DNA of 64,000 bases from Microvirga vignae (GCF_001017175.1 NZ_LCYG01000042.1:195155-259154), one strand, 5' to 3'. Positions 1 through 8,921 are shown, numbered from the stretch's first letter. The notes: generated by a model not told the origin, from the letters alone. Program-made: numbers and translations.

Positions 1-552
1 GATGTGGCCTCCTCCATCGCGTTTACCGCCATTCTCGGCGTGATCGTCGTGCTCACCCTGCCTCTGCTGATGCCTCTGCTCGGACTTTCCCTCACCCAAT
101 ACGGTGTGCTTGCGGGTCTCACCGTCTATGCGGTGCCGCAGGTGCTCGCCGCGACCGTGCCGGTGAGCATGGTCAGCGCGCAGATCGGCACGCTCGTCAA
201 GCTCGTGCGCGTGCTGATGCTGGGACCTGTGGTGATTGCGCTGTCGCTGAGAATGGGCCGGGAAACGGCCACGAAGAGCCTGTCCCTGAATCGCTTCGTG
301 CCCTGGTTCATCATCGGGTTCCTTGGACTGGCGGCGCTTCGCTCGCTCGGCGTGATCCCCGATGCGATCCTCGGCATCGTCACGCCGACAGCGACCCTGC
401 TCACGGTGATATCCATGGCGGCCTTGGGGCTCGGCGTCGACCTGAAGATCCTCGGCCGGGTCGGCGGGCGCGTGACCCTGGCGGTGACGCTCTCGCTTCT
501 CGTGCTGATCGCGATCAGCCTGGGGCTCATCCGGCTGCTTGGGATGGCGTGA
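1..552 (+). CDS. YeiH-family (UPF0324) putative exporter, C-terminal part
   Basis: The reading frame is open at the window edge, so only about 183 C-terminal codons are visible and the true start lies upstream. The protein is strongly hydrophobic with about five membrane segments. The stretch around residues 38-58 ([20 protein letters not shown]) resembles the conserved repeat of the YeiH/Cons_hypoth698 family, inner-membrane proteins often annotated as putative sulfate exporters; substrate is not established. It ends at TGA 550-552, and the pterin dehydratase gene begins 67 bases later on the same strand. Confidence 0.7.
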   Translation, partial: DVASSIAFTAILGVIVVLTLPLLMPLLGLSLTQYGVLAGLTVYAVPQVLAATVPVSMVSAQIGTLVKLVRVLMLGPVVIALSLRMGRETATKSLSLNRFVPWFIIGFLGLAALRSLGVIPDAILGIVTPTATLLTVISMAALGLGVDLKILGRVGGRVTLAVTLSLLVLIAISLGLIRLLGMA

Positions 553-619
553 GGGCTTGAAACATCTCACGCGTGCTTCATCACTAAGTCATCTCATCCT
601 GTCAGAAACGAAGCCGCCC

Positions 620-922
620 ATGCCCCGCTTGACCGAAGCCGAACGCCAGGAACTTCTCTCCGCCCTCGATGGCTGGGCTCTCGTGGAGGGCCGCGACGCC
701 ATCGAAAAGCGCTTCGTGTTCGACGATTTCAATGCAGCCTTCGGCTGGATGACCCGCGTGGCGCTGGTGGCCGAGCCCATGAACCATCATCCGGAATGGT
801 TCAACGTCTATAACAAGGTGGACGTGACGCTCTCGACCCACGATGCCAATGGCCTCACCCGTCGCGATATCGAGCTGGCGCAGCGCATGGACCAGCTCGC
901 CGTCGGACTGACGAAGGCCTGA
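620..922 (+). CDS. phhB: 4a-hydroxytetrahydrobiopterin dehydratase (pterin carbinolamine dehydratase)
   Basis: A 100-residue protein, the usual length of the PCD/DCoH family. It carries the family signature EPMNHHPEW at residues 52-60, whose histidines take part in dehydration of 4a-hydroxytetrahydropterin; the family recycles the cofactor of aromatic amino acid hydroxylases and also supports molybdopterin-related functions in some bacteria. The frame stays open upstream to 539, but ATG 620 gives the family length and the typical N-terminus. No phenylalanine hydroxylase gene is visible nearby. The GFA gene follows after 4 bases, suggesting co-transcription. Confidence 0.85.
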   Translation: MPRLTEAERQELLSALDGWALVEGRDAIEKRFVFDDFNAAFGWMTRVALVAEPMNHHPEWFNVYNKVDVTLSTHDANGLTRRDIELAQRMDQLAVGLTKA

Positions 923-926
923 CGCT

Positions 927-1337
927 ATGGCGGAGCAGAACATTCTCACCGGCGGATGCGCCTGCGGGCAGCTGACGTTTCAGGTGCGTGGAGCGCCCAA
1001 GCGCGTGGGCCTCTGCCATTGCATGACCTGCCGCAAGATGAGCGGCAGCGTCTTCAACGCCTTCGCAGTCTTCCCCGCGGATCAGGTGACGATTTCCGGC
1101 GAAAGCCGAGGCTGGGAGGCTTCGCCCGGCAGCCCGCGAGACCGCTTCTGCCCGCGATGCGGCTCGCAGGTGTTTTACTGGGATGGCGGCGACGAGATCG
1201 AGATCAAGCTCGGCGCTTTCGATCGGACGGATGTCTTCACGCCTACCTATGAGACCTGGACCAAGCGTCGCGAATCCTGGCTCCGCACCCCGGATCTGAT
1301 CAGCTATCCGGAGAACCGGGGTGAGAGAACCTCATAA
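927..1337 (+). CDS. GFA-family (CENP-V/GFA) zinc protein
   Basis: A 136-residue protein with the zinc-binding cysteine pattern of the GFA family: C11 and C13 (GCACGQLTF), C30-x-C32-x2-C35 (CHCMTCRK) and C75-x2-C78 (FCPRCGSQ). The founding member is glutathione-dependent formaldehyde-activating enzyme, but most homologues have no proven reaction, so a formaldehyde role is not claimed here. It begins 4 bases after the phhB stop, and its stop lies 2 bases from the end of the convergent SDR gene. Confidence 0.8.
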   Translation: MAEQNILTGGCACGQLTFQVRGAPKRVGLCHCMTCRKMSGSVFNAFAVFPADQVTISGESRGWEASPGSPRDRFCPRCGSQVFYWDGGDEIEIKLGAFDRTDVFTPTYETWTKRRESWLRTPDLISYPENRGERTS

Positions 1338-1339
1338 GG

Positions 1340-2125
1340 TTACTTCGGCTGCATGCGCAACGCGCCGTCGAGACGGATGCCCTCGCCGTTGAGCATGTCG
1401 CTCTCGATGATGCTCTTGACGAGCTGCGCATATTCCTCGGGCCGTCCGAGGCGCGAGGGGAACGGCACGTTGGCTTCCAGCGCCTTGCGATAATCCTCCG
1501 CGATTCCTTCGAACAGCGGCGTTTGGAAGAGGCCCGGCATGATCGTCATCACGCGGATGCCGAATCCCGACAGATCGCGCGCCACCGGCAGCGTCAGCGC
1601 GAGCACGCCACCCTTGGAAGCGGAATAGGCCGCTTGCCCGATCTGCCCGTCCTGGGCTGCGACCGAGGAGGTGTTGACGATGACGCCGCGCCCACCATCC
1701 GGCGTCACGGGCTCCAGCGCCGCCATGGCGGCGGCAGACTTCGAGATCATCGCATAGGTGCCGATGAGGTTGATCTCCACCGTCTTGCGGAAGCTCGCGA
1801 GATCGTGCGGGATGAGCTCACCCGTCTCGCGCTTCTTCGTGACCGTGCGGCGGCCCGGCGCAATTCCTGCGCAGTTCACGAGAATGCGCTCGACGCCGTT
1901 CCTCTCGCGCGCCTTTACGAGTCCCACGTCGATGGAGGCCTCGTCCGTCACGTCCACCTGGCAGAACAGACCGCCGATTTCGCGGGCAACCGCCTCGCCG
2001 CGCTCCGCGTTCATATCAAAGATGGCGACTTTCACGCCCTGTGCCGCGAGCATGCGCGCCGTCGCTTCACCGAGGCCGGAAGCGCCTCCCGTGACGATAG
2101 CGGCCATCAATTTGTCGAGCTTCAT
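1340..2125 (-). CDS. Short-chain dehydrogenase/reductase (3-hydroxyacyl-CoA dehydrogenase-like)
   Basis: A 261-residue classical SDR. The cofactor motif TGGASGLGE is near residues 12-20, an NCAG motif follows, then the catalytic serine (VNTSSVA) and the YSASK pair. The general sequence, with a long loop before the active site and the C-terminal GEGIRLDGALRM, resembles the type II 3-hydroxyacyl-CoA / 2-methyl-3-hydroxybutyryl-CoA dehydrogenases that act in beta-oxidation and isoleucine breakdown; that substrate is inference. A strong ribosome site (GGAGGAGAAA) precedes ATG 2125. It stands alone on the minus strand. Confidence 0.75.
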   Translation of the reverse strand: MKLDKLMAAIVTGGASGLGEATARMLAAQGVKVAIFDMNAERGEAVAREIGGLFCQVDVTDEASIDVGLVKARERNGVERILVNCAGIAPGRRTVTKKRETGELIPHDLASFRKTVEINLIGTYAMISKSAAAMAALEPVTPDGGRGVIVNTSSVAAQDGQIGQAAYSASKGGVLALTLPVARDLSGFGIRVMTIMPGLFQTPLFEGIAEDYRKALEANVPFPSRLGRPEEYAQLVKSIIESDMLNGEGIRLDGALRMQPK

Positions 2126-2206
2126 GGGTTTTCTCCTCCCTTGAGGATGCTTGTAGGCAATCCTTAGATAGGTGGATACCTAGACTGTCGAAGGAGCATA
2201 AGGAGC

Positions 2207-2596
2207 ATGAGCGAGCCCTTCATGAAGCCTTTCACCAAGGCCGAGATGGACGCCATGCGCGCGGCCACCCGTGACGAGGAGAGCCTGAAGCAGCGGTTCT
2301 GGGACAAGCTGAAGCGCGTTGCGGGCAAGATCCCCTTCGCGGAAGATCTCGTGGCCGCGTTCTATTGCGCCACGGACTCCAAGACTCCGAGCCGCGTGAA
2401 GCTGATTCTCCTAGGTGCCATCACCTATTTCGTTCTGCCGCTCGATGCGGTGAGCGACCTCCTGCCGCTCATCGGCTTTGCCGATGACGCCGCCGTGCTG
2501 GCTGCGGCAATTACGCAGGTCGCAGGTTCCATTACGGAAGAGCATCGGGCTAAGGCACGGAAGACGCTAGGGGAAGTTACCCCGGAGCAGGAATGA
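2207..2596 (+). CDS. DUF1232 (YkvA-type) membrane protein
   Basis: A 129-residue protein with the DUF1232 core PSRVKLILLGAITYFVLPLD around residues 61-80 followed by a second hydrophobic stretch with an acidic FADDAAVL. The family is widespread and has no assigned function; it probably sits at the inner membrane through one or two segments. An AAGGAG ribosome site lies about 7 bases before ATG 2207. The N-terminal 55 residues are charged and probably cytoplasmic. Confidence 0.75.
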   Translation: MSEPFMKPFTKAEMDAMRAATRDEESLKQRFWDKLKRVAGKIPFAEDLVAAFYCATDSKTPSRVKLILLGAITYFVLPLDAVSDLLPLIGFADDAAVLAAAITQVAGSITEEHRAKARKTLGEVTPEQE

Positions 2597-2680
2597 GCAA
2601 CGGAAATTTATAAGATTTTATTCAGAAATGATGAATATTGACTTATTGCAACATTATAATCTTTCCTCTATACAACACTT

Positions 2681-2774
2681 GTTCATCAGAAGTTATTTCA
2701 ATTCCTCCTTTTCGAACAACGAACAGCTTTTCCAAGGACAACTCGGCGGGCCGCTTTTGCGGCCCCTTATTTTT
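2681..2774 (+). ncRNA. Candidate small RNA with own promoter and terminator
   Basis: The AT-rich gap between the DUF1232 gene and the IalB-like gene has a promoter-like pair, TTGCAA (2646-2651) and TATACA (2669-2674), separated by 17 bases, and ends in a perfect 7-bp hairpin GGGCCGC-TTTT-GCGGCCC (2748-2765) followed by CTTATTTTT. The predicted transcript of about 94 nt carries an unpaired-looking TTCCTCCTTTT near 2702, complementary to ribosome binding sites; CU-rich anti-Shine-Dalgarno patches are a hallmark of several rhizobial trans-acting sRNAs. No good ribosome site or coding frame is seen. A downstream terminator of the DUF1232 gene is the alternative, although it lies 150 bases past that stop. 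The start is approximate. Confidence 0.4.
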
Positions 2775-2876
2775 GCCCGCCGAATAATGCCGCGTTTCGA
2801 CGCATCGCCAACGGGCAGAGGGCGGGTTACGGCATGGTGAAGAGTTCTTAACCATCCTCCTTTATTGTCCGCCCCC

Positions 2877-3617
2877 ATGACGACAGCATCTCTCCAGCGC
2901 GGCATCGCCGCGGGCATCCTTTCCGCCGTTCTCGTTCTCGGAACCGGGCCTGCAGCTCTGGCTCAGTCCCGCCCGGCGCAGAAGCCTCCTGCAGCCAAGA
3001 CGGCTCCTGTAAAGACGGCTCCTGCCAAGCCGGCGGCTGCGGCATCGAAGGTGAAGCCCACAGCCACGACGAGCAAAGCCACCTCGGCCGCGAAGCCCGC
3101 GGCTGCCGCTGCCGCAGCAGGTGCTGGCGCCGCGGCGATTGCAGCCAAGCCTGCCCAAGCGGCCACGGGTCCGGGCGGCGCCTCGCTGGTGACGTCTTAC
3201 GGCGATTGGGGCGTCTATACGGCTCAGGCCGGACGCTCGAAGATCTGCTACGCCCTCAGCCAGCCCCAGGACCGGCTGCCGAAGAGCGTGAACCGGGATC
3301 CGGCTTATCTCTTCGTGTCCTTCCGTCCGGCGGAGAACGTGAAGAACGAGGTCGCCCTGGTGCTTGGCTTCGCCGCCAAGGAGAACGGCCCGGCGGAAGC
3401 CGCTGTCGGCAACACGTCCTACGCGCTGATCACCAAGGCCTCCAATGCGTGGCTGAAGAACCCGGCCGAGGAAGGCCAAGCCATCGCCACCATGGCCCGC
3501 AGCGGGACGATGACCGTGAAGATGCAGTCCGCCCGCGGCTCCAGCCTGACGGACCGCTATTCGCTGAACGGCTTCAGCAAGGCCCTGGAGCATGCCCGCA
3601 AGGAATGCGGTGTTTAA
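2877..3617 (+). CDS. IalB-family (invasion-associated locus B) secreted protein
   Basis: A protein of about 246 residues with an N-terminal signal peptide ending near GPAALAQ, then a low-complexity Ala/Lys/Pro linker (about residues 28-95), then an IalB-like domain starting at the SYGDWGVYTAQ region and containing KICYALSQPQ and the C-terminal cysteine (KECGV). The family is periplasmic or outer-membrane associated; Bartonella IalB affects red-cell invasion, but free-living alphaproteobacteria carry many copies of unknown role. ATG 2877 is preferred over TTG 2865. A terminator hairpin follows the stop. Confidence 0.75.
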   Translation: MTTASLQRGIAAGILSAVLVLGTGPAALAQSRPAQKPPAAKTAPVKTAPAKPAAAASKVKPTATTSKATSAAKPAAAAAAAGAGAAAIAAKPAQAATGPGGASLVTSYGDWGVYTAQAGRSKICYALSQPQDRLPKSVNRDPAYLFVSFRPAENVKNEVALVLGFAAKENGPAEAAVGNTSYALITKASNAWLKNPAEEGQAIATMARSGTMTVKMQSARGSSLTDRYSLNGFSKALEHARKECGV

Positions 3618-3656
3618 ATCGCCATACCTTGCAAATCACGCTGCCAATGAGCATCT

Positions 3657-3682
3657 TCCGGGTCTCGCGCCCGGAATTTTGC
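3657..3682 (+). terminator. Intrinsic terminator after the IalB-like gene
   Basis: A hairpin with TTCCGG/CCGGAA arms and a short GC-rich loop, followed by TTTTGCTTAT, starts 40 bases after the IalB-like stop. Position may be off by a base. Confidence 0.6.
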
Positions 3683-3758
3683 TTATCGGAGCTCACGGTT
3701 TCGGCGCAATCGTGTTATAGAGCACGCCAATTCCCAACAACGAGGCTCGAGATTTCCC

Positions 3759-5084
3759 ATGGCGACGGCGCTCGACATCGCCAAGCGTAACCCCAATGCG
3801 GCCCCTCTGGCCGTGAGCGATGCCGCACGCGCGGCCGGGTCGACCGCTTTGTCCATTGAAAAGACGGCCGAGATGCATGTGGCGGCGGGAGCCGCCCCCG
3901 GCGGAGCCTCGCTCGTCGGCCTCACCCGCGACCAGCTGAAGGACTCCCTTGCGGCCATCGGCGTGCCCGAGCGCGAGCTGAAGATGCGCGTCGCCCAGCT
4001 CTGGCACTGGATCTATTTCCGCGGGGCAACGGACTTCTCCGAGATGACCAATGTGGGCAAGGAGCTGCGCGCCAAATTGGCCGCCGCCTACACACTCGCC
4101 CGGCCTACGGTCGTCTCCGAGCAGGTGTCGAAGGACGGCACCCGCAAATGGCTGATCCGCATGCCCTCCACCGGCCCGCTCGACAAGGGCGCGGAGATCG
4201 AGTGCGTGTATATTCCGGAAGTCGATCGCGGCACGCTCTGCGTGTCGAGCCAGGTCGGCTGCACGCTCACCTGCTCCTTCTGCCACACGGGCACGCAGCG
4301 CCTCGTGCGCAACCTGACCTCCGCCGAGATCGTGGCGCAGCTCATCGTGGCGCGCGATGCCATCGGCGACTGGCCCCACGCCACGCCGCCGGAGGGTGCT
4401 TTCGTGCCGACCGATGGCGGACGCTTCGTGTCCAACATCGTGTTCATGGGCATGGGCGAGCCGCTCTACAACATCGACAACGTGATCGACGCCATCGGCG
4501 TCATGTCGGACAACGAGGGCCTCGGCCTCTCGCGCCGCCGCATCACGGTGTCCACCTCCGGCGTCGTGCCGCAGATGGAGCGGCTGGGTGCGGAAGCCAA
4601 CACCATGCTCGCCATCTCGCTCCACGCGGTGCGCGACGACCTGCGCGACGTGCTGGTGCCGATCAACCGCAAATACGACATCAAGCAGCTGCTCGATGCC
4701 TGCCGCGCCTATCCGGGCCTGTCGAACGCCCGCCGCATCACCTTCGAATATGTGATGCTCAAAGGCGTGAACGACTCGGACGCCGATGCGCGCGAGCTCG
4801 TTCGCCTGCTGAAAGGCATTCCGGCGAAGATCAACCTGATCCCGTTCAACCCCTGGCCCGGCTCGAAATACGAGTGCTCGGACTGGGAGCGGATCGAGCG
4901 CTTCTCCGAGATCGTCTACCGCGCCGGCTACGCCTCGCCGGTCCGCACCCCGCGCGGCCGCGACATCCTGGCCGCCTGCGGCCAGCTCAAGAGCGAGACC
5001 GAGAAGCTGCGCGCCCGTGCCCGCATGATGGCCGAGCAAGGCATTGGGGCCGAGGGCGTCTACGCGCTGGGGGATGGGGAGTAA
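3759..5084 (+). CDS. rlmN: 23S rRNA (adenine2503-C2) / tRNA (adenine37-C2) methyltransferase RlmN
   Basis: A radical-SAM methyltransferase of 441 residues. The iron-sulfur cluster motif C168-x3-C172-x2-C175 (CTLTCSFC) and the downstream MGMGEPLYN and [11 protein letters not shown] segments are characteristic of RlmN, as is the C-terminal catalytic cysteine region [12 protein letters not shown]. RlmN methylates A2503 of 23S rRNA and A37 of some tRNAs in the cytoplasm. The protein is longer than E. coli RlmN (384 residues) because of an N-terminal extension of about 55 residues rich in Ala. The next gene follows after 102 bases. Confidence 0.95.
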   Translation: MATALDIAKRNPNAAPLAVSDAARAAGSTALSIEKTAEMHVAAGAAPGGASLVGLTRDQLKDSLAAIGVPERELKMRVAQLWHWIYFRGATDFSEMTNVGKELRAKLAAAYTLARPTVVSEQVSKDGTRKWLIRMPSTGPLDKGAEIECVYIPEVDRGTLCVSSQVGCTLTCSFCHTGTQRLVRNLTSAEIVAQLIVARDAIGDWPHATPPEGAFVPTDGGRFVSNIVFMGMGEPLYNIDNVIDAIGVMSDNEGLGLSRRRITVSTSGVVPQMERLGAEANTMLAISLHAVRDDLRDVLVPINRKYDIKQLLDACRAYPGLSNARRITFEYVMLKGVNDSDADARELVRLLKGIPAKINLIPFNPWPGSKYECSDWERIERFSEIVYRAGYASPVRTPRGRDILAACGQLKSETEKLRARARMMAEQGIGAEGVYALGDGE

Positions 5085-5186
5085 GGCTCCCTCGAAGAGA
5101 GCCCCATCCAAACGCAGCACTGTTCCGCTCCGATCGGAATGTGATATCAGAGCCCCGAGCTGGCCAATGCCAGCTTGGAGAAGCCC

Positions 5187-5618
5187 ATGGATCGCCAACT
5201 CAAGGGGATTGTTGCCGCTACTCTGGCAGCTCCCTATGTTGCCAGCCTTCTGATGGCACTACGGATCGTCATCTTCGAGTACCGGAGTGCAAACGCGCTC
5301 TTCACAGAACGTTTTTACGGTGACATCGCCCTCCTAGGCACCATCGGGCTGTTCTACGCTGGTCTTCCCACGCTGATCCTGTCGCTGATCGCTGCCAGTA
5401 TTCTCAATATGCTGAAGTTGCGATCGGTAGCGTCATCTCTCCTCTTCGGTTCGGTCGTTGGCTCGGCCTTCGGCCTGTTCCTGAGTGCATCCAGCTTCAG
5501 AGACAATGTCCACCTGATGCTGATCTTCGCGGCGTCCGGCGCCATCTGCGGCTGGATCTACTGGCGCATCGCCATCAGGCGGACACCTCCGAACGGCCAT
5601 GCTATAGAGGCGGAATGA
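5187..5618 (+). CDS. Small integral membrane protein of unknown function
   Basis: A 143-residue hydrophobic protein with about four membrane segments and a basic, short C-terminal tail. I do not recognise the family. ATG 5187 is chosen over TTG 5175 because a GGAG ribosome site lies 7 bases before it. The last segment, GAICGWIYWRIAIRR, closely resembles the last segment of the next gene (GAVAGFIYWAIAGRD), so the two may be diverged tandem relatives. The stop overlaps the next start (ATGA), which points to translational coupling. Confidence 0.6.
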   Translation: MDRQLKGIVAATLAAPYVASLLMALRIVIFEYRSANALFTERFYGDIALLGTIGLFYAGLPTLILSLIAASILNMLKLRSVASSLLFGSVVGSAFGLFLSASSFRDNVHLMLIFAASGAICGWIYWRIAIRRTPPNGHAIEAE

Positions 5619-6124
5619 TCCGCTGGCTCCTCCTGATCCCCTTCGCACTCCTCATCGCCATCGGCATGAGCAGCCTGTTCTTCTTCATCGCCTCCATGGT
5701 CGATCCGCTCATGGCGACGCTCACGGGGGAGACGCTGTTCGTCGGATTCTGGCACCTCCTGGATGCGGTGTTCTCATCCGACGATCCCGCTCCCATCGTG
5801 GCCGATGCCATGCTCACCGTGGGGCGCATCATGTTCACGCTGCTCGTGCTGCCGCCGCTGGTGATTGCGGTGATCAGCGAGGTGCTGAGGATGCGCAGCC
5901 TGCTCTGGTATGCGCTCGCCACCGGCATTCTGACGGCTGCGGTGCCATGGATTTTGCGCGGCGCGGCACGCGTTCAGAACCCCGAAGAATTGCATGTCAG
6001 CGCGATCCTCGGCCTCACCGGCGCGGTGGCAGGCTTCATCTATTGGGCCATTGCAGGCCGCGATGCGGGAGGGCGGACCGCTCCTCCGGCACCGCCTACC
6101 TCGCAGATGCCGTCAGGATCTTGA
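5615..6124 (+). CDS. Membrane protein of unknown function, coupled to the upstream gene
   Basis: A 169-residue protein with about four membrane segments and a short Pro-rich tail. It begins in a 4-base ATGA overlap with the preceding membrane protein gene. Its final segment GAVAGFIYWAIAGRD repeats the motif that ends the upstream protein. No domain is recognised. Its 3' end overlaps the convergent LysE-type gene by 29 bases. Confidence 0.6.
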   Translation: MIRWLLLIPFALLIAIGMSSLFFFIASMVDPLMATLTGETLFVGFWHLLDAVFSSDDPAPIVADAMLTVGRIMFTLLVLPPLVIAVISEVLRMRSLLWYALATGILTAAVPWILRGAARVQNPEELHVSAILGLTGAVAGFIYWAIAGRDAGGRTAPPAPPTSQMPSGS

Positions 6125-6737
6125 CCGCGAAGGCTCCGAACAGGCCCGCGAAGGAATAATCGATTCCCCGCATCACCTTGGGGTGGTTGCGCAACAGCGC
6201 GATCACCTTCTCGGCGCCCAGGATCATGATGGCGCCCATGGGGGCGGTGAGCGCGATGAAGTAGAGGCCGAGGAACAGGAGCTTGTCCGACGCATGCGGG
6301 TCTCCCGCATCGACGAATTGCGGCAGGAAGGTCACGAAGAACAGAACCACCTTCGGGTTCGTGAGATTGATGCCGACACCCACGAAGAAGGTCTTCCAGA
6401 ACGAGACCTCGACCCGGCTCTCCTCCTTCACGGACAAAGCCGAGCCGTTGCGCACGGCATCGAAAGCAAGCCACAGGAGATAGAGCGCGCCGACGACTTT
6501 CAGAATTGTGAAGGCCGTGACCGAGGCCGCCAGCAGGGCCGAGAGGCCCAGAGCGGCAAGAAGCGTGTGGACGCAGCACCCCGCCATGGCGCCCAGCATG
6601 GAGGCCATGCCGGCCTTTCGCCCGCCGGACATGGTTTTTGCCAGGAACAGGCTCATGTCCGGCCCTGGCGTGATGAACAGCACGAAGCAGGCGAACGAAT
6701 AGGCGAGCAGGGTGCTCAAATCGGGCAGAAAGGTCAT
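6096..6737 (-). CDS. LysE/RhtB-family amino acid exporter
   Basis: A 213-residue protein with about six membrane segments. The N-terminal motif FITPGPDMSLF and the central TNPKVVLFFVTFLPQFVD are the conserved signatures of the LysE/RhtB family, inner-membrane exporters of amino acids or their derivatives; the substrate cannot be read from sequence. ATG 6737 is preferred to the longer frame because it gives the family N-terminus. It is one of three members of the family in the window (also at 19222 and 38771). Confidence 0.85.
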   Translation of the reverse strand: MTFLPDLSTLLAYSFACFVLFITPGPDMSLFLAKTMSGGRKAGMASMLGAMAGCCVHTLLAALGLSALLAASVTAFTILKVVGALYLLWLAFDAVRNGSALSVKEESRVEVSFWKTFFVGVGINLTNPKVVLFFVTFLPQFVDAGDPHASDKLLFLGLYFIALTAPMGAIMILGAEKVIALLRNHPKVMRGIDYSFAGLFGAFAVKILTASAR

Positions 6738-6886
6738 AGGGGTTAAGCCTCGTCCACGGGCGGCCGGATCATGCCTCAATCGCCTGTTTACGGCCAGAGA
6801 AAATCGCCTTGTTGAAACAGCATACTTGCCCCATGTCTTGAACCGGCCAAGTTTGTGGAACTTATGAAAATGCGAGAAGGACAGAC

Positions 6887-7492
6887 ATGAAGGCTTCGCC
6901 CCTGTGGACCCGGATCCGCATCGCCCTGACCGGATTAACTCTCGCCTTCGGCCTGTCCGCCTGCGGGATCAACAACGTGCCGACCTATGAGGAACAAGCC
7001 AAGGCCGCCTGGAGCGAGGTGCAGAACCAGTATCAGCGCCGCGCCGACCTGATTCCGAACCTGGTGGAGACCGTCAAAGGCTTCGCCCAGCAGGAGCGCG
7101 AGGTGCTGACCCAGGTGACGGAAGCCCGCGCCAAGGCCACTCAAGTTCAGGTCGATGCCTCCACGGTGACCGACCCTGAAAAATTCCGCCAGTTCCAGGA
7201 GGCGCAGAACCAGCTCTCCGGCGCGCTCGGCCGCCTGCTCGCCACCGTCGAGCGCTATCCGGAGCTGAAATCCAACGCCAACTTCCTGGCGCTCCAGTCG
7301 CAGCTGGAGGGCACCGAAAACCGCATCGCGGTGGCGCGTCGCGACTACATTGCGGCCGTGCAGGCCTACAACACGGAGCTGCGCACCATTCCGGGCCGCT
7401 GGATCGCAGCGGTCATCTATCCCGACGCCAAGCCCATGGAGACCTTCACGGCCACCGCCGGCTCCGAGCGGCCGCCGCAGGTAAAGTTCTAA
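6887..7492 (+). CDS. LemA-family lipoprotein
   Basis: A 201-residue protein. The N-terminus is a lipoprotein signal ending in a lipobox (GLSAC, cysteine near residue 25), so the mature protein is probably membrane anchored on the periplasmic side. The rest matches the LemA fold: a long helical core with YQRRADLIPNLVETVKGFA and IPGRWIAAVIYPDAKP. LemA proteins are usually encoded next to TPM-domain proteins, exactly as here; their shared function is not settled. AGAAGGA precedes ATG 6887. The TPM gene starts 4 bases after the stop. Confidence 0.9.
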   Translation: MKASPLWTRIRIALTGLTLAFGLSACGINNVPTYEEQAKAAWSEVQNQYQRRADLIPNLVETVKGFAQQEREVLTQVTEARAKATQVQVDASTVTDPEKFRQFQEAQNQLSGALGRLLATVERYPELKSNANFLALQSQLEGTENRIAVARRDYIAAVQAYNTELRTIPGRWIAAVIYPDAKPMETFTATAGSERPPQVKF

Positions 7493-7496
7493 CCAC

Positions 7497-8312
7497 ATGA
7501 CGAGCGCAGGCGGCTTTCCCTCCGCCCTCGGCGGTCAGGTGCGGCTGCATCACGCCGCCGCGCTCGTCCTTGCGCTCTTTTTCGTTTTCTGGCCACTCGC
7601 GGCTCTCACCCAAACCTTCCCGCCCCTCACCGGCCGCGTGGTCGATACGGCCGATCTCCTGAAGCCGGAGGAGCGGGCGGCATTGGAGTCCAAGCTCAAG
7701 GCGCATGAGGACAAGACCTCCGATCAGGTGGTCGTCGCCACCGTGCGCTCCCTCGAAGGCACGAGCGTCGAGGATTACGCCAACCGCCTCTTCCGCACCT
7801 GGCAGCTCGGGCAGAAGAAGAACAACAACGGCATACTGCTGCTGGTCGCGCCCAACGAGCGGAAGGTCCGCATCGAGGTCGGCTATGGACTGGAGGGCGC
7901 GCTTACCGATGCGCTCTCAAAGGTGATCATCACCACGGCGATTGCCCCGCAATTCCAGAAGGGCAATTTTGCAGGCGGAATCGAGGCCGGCACCGATGCC
8001 ATCCTCTCGATCCTCACAGGCGATGCGGAGCAGTGGCAGCGTCGGGCCGAGCTGCGCGAGGATCAGACCTCGAGCATGGATACGATCATCACTTTCCTGA
8101 TCATCGCCTTCATCGTCTTTCAGGTTTATCGCGCCATCCGCGGGGCCGGCAGGCCGGGTGCCTACCGCCGTCGCCGCAGTTCCGGCCCCTGGATCATCCC
8201 CACGGGAGGCGGCTGGTCCGGTGGTGGAGGCTGGTCGGGCGGTTCAGGCGGCGGAGGCTTTTCGGGCGGAGGCGGCTCGTCGGGCGGCGGCGGAGCGTCG
8301 GGGAGCTGGTAG
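7497..8312 (+). CDS. TPM-domain membrane protein with Gly/Ser-rich tail (YgcG type)
   Basis: A 271-residue protein with an N-terminal signal or anchor (about residues 18-38), a TPM domain (about 45-190, starting LTGRVVDTADLLKPEER and containing KVRIEVGYGLEG), a second membrane segment near 200-215, and a C-terminal tail made of Gly, Ser and Trp repeats. This architecture is that of YgcG-like TPM_phosphatase proteins. Related TPM domains act in photosystem II repair in plants and as phosphatases in vitro; the bacterial role is unclear. It is tightly packed between lemA and a second TPM gene. Confidence 0.85.
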   Translation: MTSAGGFPSALGGQVRLHHAAALVLALFFVFWPLAALTQTFPPLTGRVVDTADLLKPEERAALESKLKAHEDKTSDQVVVATVRSLEGTSVEDYANRLFRTWQLGQKKNNNGILLLVAPNERKVRIEVGYGLEGALTDALSKVIITTAIAPQFQKGNFAGGIEAGTDAILSILTGDAEQWQRRAELREDQTSSMDTIITFLIIAFIVFQVYRAIRGAGRPGAYRRRRSSGPWIIPTGGGWSGGGGWSGGSGGGGFSGGGGSSGGGGASGSW

Positions 8313-8921
8313 ATGATTTCGGAACACGATCGACACAGGCTCTCACAGGTCATTCACGAGGCGGAAAAAGGCACCGCGGGCGAGATCTTCGTCGTGGTGG
8401 CCCGCCAGGCCAGCGCCTATCGCGCGATCCCGGCCCTTTTAGGTCTCTTTGTCGCGCTCATCATGCCCTGGCCGCTGATCTGGTTCACGAGCCTCGGGCC
8501 CTCGCGGATCTTCCTGATCCAGCTCATCGTCGCCTTTGTGCTGAATTTCGTGCTGGCTTGGCCGCAGATTCACTTGGCGCTGATCCCGGGCAGCATCAAA
8601 CGCGCGCGGGCCCATGAAGCGGCTTTGCGGGAATTCGCGAGTCATGGGCTCTCGCGCACGCAAGGGCGGACGGGCGTGCTGATCTATGTGGCGGCAGCCG
8701 AGCATTATGCCGAGATCATCGCCGATATCGGCATCGCCGACCGGGCCGGCCCCGCCGCTTGGCAGGAGATCATCGCGGAGCTGATCGAGGCAATCCGTCA
8801 GGGCAGGCCCGGCGACGGTCTCATCCAGGCAGTGCAGCGTGCGGGCGCAATCTTGGCCCAGCATGCGCCGCCTCAGACGCATGACACGGACGAGCTGCCG
8901 AATAAGGTCGTGATTCTTTAG
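8313..8921 (+). CDS. Second TPM-domain membrane protein
   Basis: A 202-residue protein whose ATG directly follows the stop of the preceding TPM gene. It contains a TPM-like domain interrupted by two hydrophobic segments (about residues 39-55 and 64-86) and the TPM-type segments GRTGVLIYVAAAEHYAEII and the Asp-containing IADIGIADRAGP. It lacks the Gly/Ser tail. LemA plus two TPM proteins form a compact group that probably acts together at the membrane; this is inference from context. Confidence 0.75.
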   Translation: MISEHDRHRLSQVIHEAEKGTAGEIFVVVARQASAYRAIPALLGLFVALIMPWPLIWFTSLGPSRIFLIQLIVAFVLNFVLAWPQIHLALIPGSIKRARAHEAALREFASHGLSRTQGRTGVLIYVAAAEHYAEIIADIGIADRAGPAAWQEIIAELIEAIRQGRPGDGLIQAVQRAGAILAQHAPPQTHDTDELPNKVVIL

